44,015 bases of DNA from DATAMF01 sp964472565 (GTDB lineage Bacteria > Chloroflexota > Anaerolineae > Aggregatilineales > Aggregatilineaceae): positions 1-44,015 of the forward strand of contig CAYYNB010000031.1 of the NCBI GenBank assembly GCA_964472565.1, read 5' to 3'. A program made the position numbers and the translations under genes. This document shows positions 40,897 through 44,015 of the stretch, in pieces. The notes beneath the pieces are model-generated. The model saw nothing but the letters and a program-made list of their open reading frames with translations, was not told where the DNA came from and ran no database searches. Position 1 is the first letter of the stretch. Each line of letters opens with the position of its first letter.

Positions 40897-40988
40897 GAAC
40901 AGTTGAATTTTTATTATCTTTATACACCTGCCTCAAGCCTTTTCGTTCTATAATGAAAAAGCGTCTTTTATTCTTTTCGGGGGTACAT

Positions 40989-41645
40989 ATGAAAAGGCTT
41001 GGCATCCTGGTTCTTCTCGTGCTCGCGCTCTCATCGCTCTCCACAACGTTCGCGGCTTCTCAATCGACGCTCACACCCATTGGCGGTAAGGCAAATACCT
41101 GTGTGAAGGCTAACACCGCGTTCTTTTTCCCCGTCAGTTATGTCTACACCGGCACCGGGTCTGACACCTTCCGGATGACGGCCCCTGGCTACGGGCAGTT
41201 GAATACCGATTTTACCCAAGAACCTTCCATTGGTTATTCCATTGGCTCTGGTACCGCTATCTATGGCACAGGGAACCTCACCTATTCCCTGCCCGACCAT
41301 ACACCGATCACGCTGACCATCACCACCTTCTCTGGCAACAACTATACCGGGACAAGCGTCACCGCCTCCTACACGTATGATTGCACCACCGGGGAACAGA
41401 CAGCCGGCATCTATGAAGCCGCGCCGATCCCCAGCGGCTTTGTGCTGCGCACCATCACCTGCGACACCCCGATCTATGACACCGCCAATGGCAGCCCCTT
41501 AAGCTCTGGCGAAAAAGTAACGGCGGGGCAGACCTGGTTTGTCAACCCGACAGCCAAAGAAGGCTGGACTGAAATTTTCAACAACGGCTATTCGAACGGG
41601 TTTGTGCCCGCGTCATGCATCGGCGGCGCACCCGCTGGCTTCTAA
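40989..41645 (+). CDS. secreted protein with C-terminal SH3-like domain
   Basis: 218 residues, exported (hydrophobic 3-20, TTFAASQ as likely cleavage). The N-terminal domain (~28-125) is a Ser/Thr/Gly-rich beta sandwich without recognised family; four Cys may form disulfides. The C-terminal ~65 residues (YDTANGSPLSSGEKVTAGQ, then WTEIFNNGYSNGFVPASC) look like a bacterial SH3 domain. GGGGG is 5 nt before the ATG at 40989; the ATG at 40953 lacks a ribosome site. The gene is convergent with the RHH-MazF gene. Confidence 0.8.
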   Translation: MKRLGILVLLVLALSSLSTTFAASQSTLTPIGGKANTCVKANTAFFFPVSYVYTGTGSDTFRMTAPGYGQLNTDFTQEPSIGYSIGSGTAIYGTGNLTYSLPDHTPITLTITTFSGNNYTGTSVTASYTYDCTTGEQTAGIYEAAPIPSGFVLRTITCDTPIYDTANGSPLSSGEKVTAGQTWFVNPTAKEGWTEIFNNGYSNGFVPASCIGGAPAGF

Positions 41646-41664
41646 TCGCTTTTTCCCCTGACTG

Positions 41665-41690
41665 CACAGGGGCAATTGTCTGCCCCTGTG
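41665..41690. terminator. hairpin between convergent genes
   Basis: CACAGGGGCA (41665-41674) and TGCCCCTGTG (41681-41690) are a perfect 10-bp stem with a 6-nt loop. It sits exactly between the SH3-like gene and the stop of the RHH-MazF gene (41691). No U-run follows on either strand. Confidence 0.55.
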
Positions 41691-42185
41691 TCACGTCCCA
41701 AAGGACACTTGTAAAAACCGCATCCCCGCCCGAATCTGCTCGATCCGCTGGTCGCTCAGCGTCCCGATATACTCGCCCAACTGCGCCTTATCAACCGTAT
41801 TCACCTTCGACACTTCAACCACGCTCAATTTAGGCAGGTTCGCCTCGTGTTCATCCAGCAGCACATTCCCCGGCAGGCTGGCGCGTTTTAAATTCGAGGT
41901 CAAGGCGCACACCACAACCGTCTGAATCCGGCTGTGATTCAAAACATTTTCCTGAATCACCACGTATGGATGGCCGATTTCATCCTGCGTGCCGCTCAAC
42001 CAATACACATCCCCCTGATTGATCACGTTCCGGGTTTCAGCGGGCGGCTGATAGCGCGCCATAAACTGCACCACCGCCATCTCGAACACTTGATTGTGCG
42101 AAATCTGGAGCTGTTTCGCCACGCGCTGGACCTGATCGAACAGCGGCTGTGGGAGGGTGATCGATGTCTTTTTGACTATTGTCAC
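41691..42185 (-). CDS. RHH antitoxin-MazF/PemK toxin fusion
   Basis: 164 residues carrying both halves of a type II toxin-antitoxin pair in one frame. Residues 1-45 are a ribbon-helix-helix DNA-binding domain (KKTSITLPQPLFDQVQRVAK). Residues ~57-164 are a MazF/PemK-type RNase fold: INQGDVYWLSG, HPYVVIQEN, VVCALTSNL (T96 at the MazF Thr position), LSVVEVSKVNTVDK and a LGEYIGTLSD helix. The MazF catalytic Arg (in G-x-RP) appears replaced by H72 (GHP). The start is GTG at 42185 with AAGG 6 nt upstream. It could be a self-controlled or inactive toxin that now serves as a DNA-binding regulator of the divergent STAS-like gene (inference). Confidence 0.85.
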   Translation of the reverse strand: MTIVKKTSITLPQPLFDQVQRVAKQLQISHNQVFEMAVVQFMARYQPPAETRNVINQGDVYWLSGTQDEIGHPYVVIQENVLNHSRIQTVVVCALTSNLKRASLPGNVLLDEHEANLPKLSVVEVSKVNTVDKAQLGEYIGTLSDQRIEQIRAGMRFLQVSFGT

Positions 42186-42228
42186 GAAATACCTTACCAG
42201 TCCAATTAATTAATATATATATTTTTCA

Positions 42229-42258
42229 TTGACATCAATTAATAATAACTAGTATAAT
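42229..42258 (+). promoter_or_regulatory. consensus sigma70 promoter of the first STAS-like gene
   Basis: TTGACA (42229-42234) and TATAAT (42253-42258), 18-nt spacing, both boxes perfect. On the other strand TTGATG (42238-42233) can serve as -35 for the RHH-MazF gene, so the divergent promoters overlap by two bases. A TTAATTAAT-rich tract lies next to it. Confidence 0.8.
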
Positions 42259-42295
42259 ATATTTATCTTTTTAACATTTATTGAGGAATCTCCCC

Positions 42296-42703
42296 ATGTC
42301 TACTATTGTTGTTTTGAACAGCGAATATACCAGCCTCTATTTTTACACCGATACGAAGATCGTCCACCACAAGTTTTACAGCGCTCTGGACAGCGCCCAT
42401 CTGCGCGAAAGCTTAACTGAAGGAACCAACCTGCTCAAAAAGTATGGCGCGGTGAAATGGCTTTCCGATGACCGCGACATTAAACCGCACAGTCCCGAAG
42501 ATGCCGAGTGGATTAATACCCATTGGCTGCCCGCTACCGTTGCCGCCGGTTGGAAATATTGGGCGCTGGTCGTCCCGCACGATGTCGCCGCCCGGATGAA
42601 CATGGCCGAATTTGTGGAATCCTTCTATAGCATGGGTGTCCGTGTTATGGTGTTTGTGGATGTCGATGACGCGATGCACTGGTTGGAAAAACAGGGCCAA
42701 TAA
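42296..42703 (+). CDS. SpoIIAA/STAS-like protein, first duplicate
   Basis: 135 residues, soluble. It matches the layout of short 'STAS/SEC14-like' (SpoIIAA-like) proteins: an N-terminal hairpin SLYFYTDTKIVHHKFY, a helix with LRESLTEG, VKWLSDDRDIKPHSPEDAEW, a central WALVVPHDVAARMNMAEFV, and RVMVFVDVDDAMHWLEK at the end. It is probably a small signalling or binding protein. The ATG at 42296 has GAGG 9 nt upstream; a TTG five codons earlier overlaps that site and is unlikely. Its promoter is perfect sigma70 consensus, so high expression is expected. A near copy lies at 42967-43374. Confidence 0.85.
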   Translation: MSTIVVLNSEYTSLYFYTDTKIVHHKFYSALDSAHLRESLTEGTNLLKKYGAVKWLSDDRDIKPHSPEDAEWINTHWLPATVAAGWKYWALVVPHDVAARMNMAEFVESFYSMGVRVMVFVDVDDAMHWLEKQGQ

Positions 42704-42755
42704 TTTACCATCAGATGCTACGCTCAAACACCTTGTAAGCTGGTGTAAGGTCAAG

Positions 42756-42779
42756 ACAAAGAGGCTTCAGCCTCTTTGT
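42756..42779 (+). terminator. hairpin after the first STAS-like gene
   Basis: ACAAAGAGGCT (42756-42766) pairs perfectly with AGCCTCTTTGT (42769-42779). TTGTG follows. The stem is strong; the U-run is short. Confidence 0.65.
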
Positions 42780-42799
42780 TGTGCCTATTGTGAGCTTTC

Positions 42800-42855
42800 A
42801 CCTGATCGAACAGCGGCTGTGGGAGGGTGATCGATGTCATTTTGACCGTTGCCAC
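42800..42855 (-). pseudogene. 5' fragment of the RHH-MazF gene
   Basis: On the minus strand, from the GTG at 42855, it reads M-A-T-V-K-M-T-S-I-T-L-P-Q-P-L-F-D-Q, against M-T-I-V-K-K-T-S-I-T-L-P-Q-P-L-F-D-Q in the intact gene. Homology stops at 42800. It is a by-product of the segmental duplication and ends within the RHH domain. Confidence 0.8.
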
Positions 42856-42899
42856 GCGGCACCTCACTTGTCTTAATTAATTAATTCATACATTTTTCA

Positions 42900-42928
42900 T
42901 TGACATTAATTAACGATCCAGATATAAT
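42900..42928 (+). promoter_or_regulatory. consensus sigma70 promoter of the second STAS-like gene
   Basis: TTGACA (42900-42905) and TATAAT (42923-42928) with the optimal 17-nt spacing, both boxes perfect, preceded by a TTAATTAATTAATT tract. Confidence 0.85.
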
Positions 42929-42966
42929 ATATTTATCTTTTTTAACTTTTATTGAGGAATTCCCCA

Positions 42967-43374
42967 ATGTCTACTATTGTTGTTTTGAACAGCGAATACG
43001 CCAGCCTCTATTTTCACACCGAGACAAAAATCGTCCACCACAAGTTTTACAGCCTGCTGGACAGCGCCCATCTGCGCGAGATTCTGAATGAAGGCACCAA
43101 ACTGCTGGGCAAATATGGCGCGGTGAAGTGGCTCTCCGACAACCGCGACATTGAAGCCCACAGCCCCGAAGATACCGAGTGGATCAATACCCATTGGCTG
43201 CCTGCCGCCGTCGAAGCCGGTTGGAAATATTGGGCGCTGGTCGTCCCGCACGATGTCGCCGCCCGGATGAACATGGCCGAATTTGTGGAGTCCTTCTATA
43301 ACATGGGGGTCCGCGTCATGGTGTTTGTGGATGTCGATGACGCGATGCACTGGTTGGAAAAACAGGGCCGTTAA
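42967..43374 (+). CDS. SpoIIAA/STAS-like protein, second duplicate
   Basis: 135 residues, same length and layout as the first copy, with scattered substitutions (e.g. YFYTDT to YFHTET, RESLTEG to REILNEG, SDDRDIKPHS to SDNRDIEAHS). All changes keep the frame, so both copies look functional rather than decaying. The ATG at 42967 follows GAGG as in copy one. Its promoter is also perfect sigma70 consensus. The pair may allow dosage or diverging roles. Family function unknown. Confidence 0.85.
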   Translation: MSTIVVLNSEYASLYFHTETKIVHHKFYSLLDSAHLREILNEGTKLLGKYGAVKWLSDNRDIEAHSPEDTEWINTHWLPAAVEAGWKYWALVVPHDVAARMNMAEFVESFYNMGVRVMVFVDVDDAMHWLEKQGR

Positions 43375-43412
43375 ATATCGCGGCCAGAAGGGCGCGCCCA
43401 ACAGCCTCAGAC

Positions 43413-43442
43413 TGGGGAGTCTGTGCCCACTCCCCATTCTTG
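43413..43442 (+). terminator. hairpin after the second STAS-like gene
   Basis: TGGGGAGT (43413-43420) pairs with ACTCCCCA (43429-43436), 8-nt loop, followed by TTCTTG. It lies between the convergent ends of the STAS-like gene and the 43458 gene. Confidence 0.6.
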
Positions 43443-43457
43443 CTGTATCCGCCGAAA

Positions 43458-43760
43458 CTACTCATCATTCTTTCGTTTGCGCTTCGAGGGCCAGAACGCC
43501 GCCGGTTCCGCGCCGCGCCCCCAGATATACCCCGCTGCCAGCAGCGCGATCGCCCACACGGCCATTGTCAGGATCATAGCGTTTTTCCGTTCTGGATAGT
43601 AAGCCGCCAGCACCAGCAGACTGGCTAATCCCAACGCCCCGATCCCACCGATTCGCGCCCGCACACCGCCGCCCCGCCCCGTGATAACCGCAAACAGCCC
43701 GTAGATATAAGCGGGCGCAACCACGCACAACACAACGACATCGGTTTGATTGAAGTTCAT
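43458..43760 (-). CDS. small membrane protein, unknown function
   Basis: 100 residues with three predicted helices (~7-27, ~38-55, ~61-80) and a basic C-terminal tail (WPSKRKRKNDE). GGAG lies 9 nt before the ATG at 43760, preferred over 43778. No family recognised; no operon partner within the window. Confidence 0.68.
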   Translation of the reverse strand: MNFNQTDVVVLCVVAPAYIYGLFAVITGRGGGVRARIGGIGALGLASLLVLAAYYPERKNAMILTMAVWAIALLAAGYIWGRGAEPAAFWPSKRKRKNDE

Positions 43761-44015
43761 CTTTTGTCTCTCCTTCACGACATCGAAGGAGTATAAACCG
43801 GAAACCGCCGCCCATTATGTCATTTACCGGACAACATCCTGACATTAGCATCGAAGTTAACCATCCAAGTTAGTATCTCAATGGTGATGACAAAACCGAA
43901 CATCCGTGCTATCTTATTCTTACAGTCAGTCACGGCACCTTACCAACCAGACAGTTTCAAAAGGGGAAGGCAAAACCAGATTGTTCGTAGGGGTCGCCAT
44001 TTTTCCCCGTGTGGC
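43761..44015. other. window end, no gene seen
   Basis: No convincing reading frame, tRNA or hairpin in this 255-bp stretch. GTAGGGGTCGCCAT near 43988 resembles half of the GGGGC palindrome family; the other half may lie beyond the window. Confidence 0.4.

Larger units (their letters stand above)
42130..43374 (+). repeat. tandem duplication of a 574-bp segment
   Basis: Bases 42130-42703 and 42800-43374 are homologous: each contains the first ~56 bp of the RHH-MazF gene, the divergent promoter region and a STAS-like gene. The offset is 670-671 bp, and ~96 bp of unrelated sequence with a terminator separates the units. The identical start ACCTGATCGAACAGCGG marks the left junction in both. Confidence 0.85.

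Noticed and set aside
40703..41044. 113-codon minus-strand frame between the anchored protein and the SH3-like gene
   Set aside because: It overlaps two well-supported genes and a terminator, and shows no ribosome site or family pattern.

Overview
The window is GC-rich, densely coded bacterial chromosome. The gene content suggests a Chloroflexota genome, most likely of the Anaerolineae type. The reasons are secreted proteins with long Thr/Pro linkers, a LysM lipoprotein, a transmembrane Ser/Thr kinase, a carbohydrate ABC importer without its own ATPase, many single-gene signalling proteins and several families of small palindromic repeats between genes. This placement is inferred from gene style; no rRNA or other phylogenetic marker is present. 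I found no rRNA, tRNA, CRISPR array, prophage or transposase.

Layout. 61-3046: a soluble cNMP-binding histidine kinase, a divergent AlbA/Schlafen-type ATP-binding regulator and a small unknown gene. 3257-7204: a stress/ion cluster of Ca2+-type P-type ATPase, HtpX protease and a small zinc-ribbon protein. 7412-9454: a secreted discoidin-type carbohydrate-binding protein and a small membrane protein. 9536-12086 (minus strand): glutamate racemase (murI), GNAT acetyltransferase and a WD40 protein. 12229-17207 (minus strand): Ser/Thr kinase, Nudix hydrolase, double-LysM lipoprotein and aldo/keto reductase. 17368-21586: sugar-type ABC importer (binding protein and two permeases). 21684-26213 (minus strand): S41 protease, an unknown protein and a secreted beta-propeller/glycosidase. 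26332-29755: PlsC-like acyltransferase, a STAS-like protein, 3-hydroxyacyl-CoA dehydrogenase and a TIR-TM-SH3 protein. 29866-33295: a tightly overlapping five-gene operon (membrane protein, winged-helix regulator, GH114-type polygalactosaminidase, class C beta-lactamase-like hydrolase, polysaccharide deacetylase). 33572-37260 (minus strand): membrane protein, YciI protein, TetR plus DUF4405-like protein, HIT protein and thiolase. 37429-41645: two tandem thermonuclease lipoproteins, birA, an unknown anchored protein and a secreted SH3-like protein. 41691-43760: an RHH-MazF fusion gene, two tandemly duplicated SpoIIAA/STAS-like genes with near-consensus promoters, and a small membrane protein.

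The most unusual content is non-coding. (i) A ~200-bp element made of 21-bp iterons, a 28-bp palindrome and two conserved boxes occurs twice in inverted orientation (23672-23880 and 33317-33503) and brackets 9.4 kb. The loop of the palindrome is flipped between the two copies. (ii) A ~110-bp hairpin repeat occurs four times (11141, 16139, 27539, 28578), always in the same orientation to the upstream gene, and three copies begin exactly at that gene's TAA stop codon. (iii) A GGGGC...GCCCC palindrome occurs four times near gene ends. (iv) A related hairpin lies in frame inside the first ABC permease. (v) A 574-bp tandem duplication at the right end carried along a fragment of the toxin-antitoxin fusion gene.
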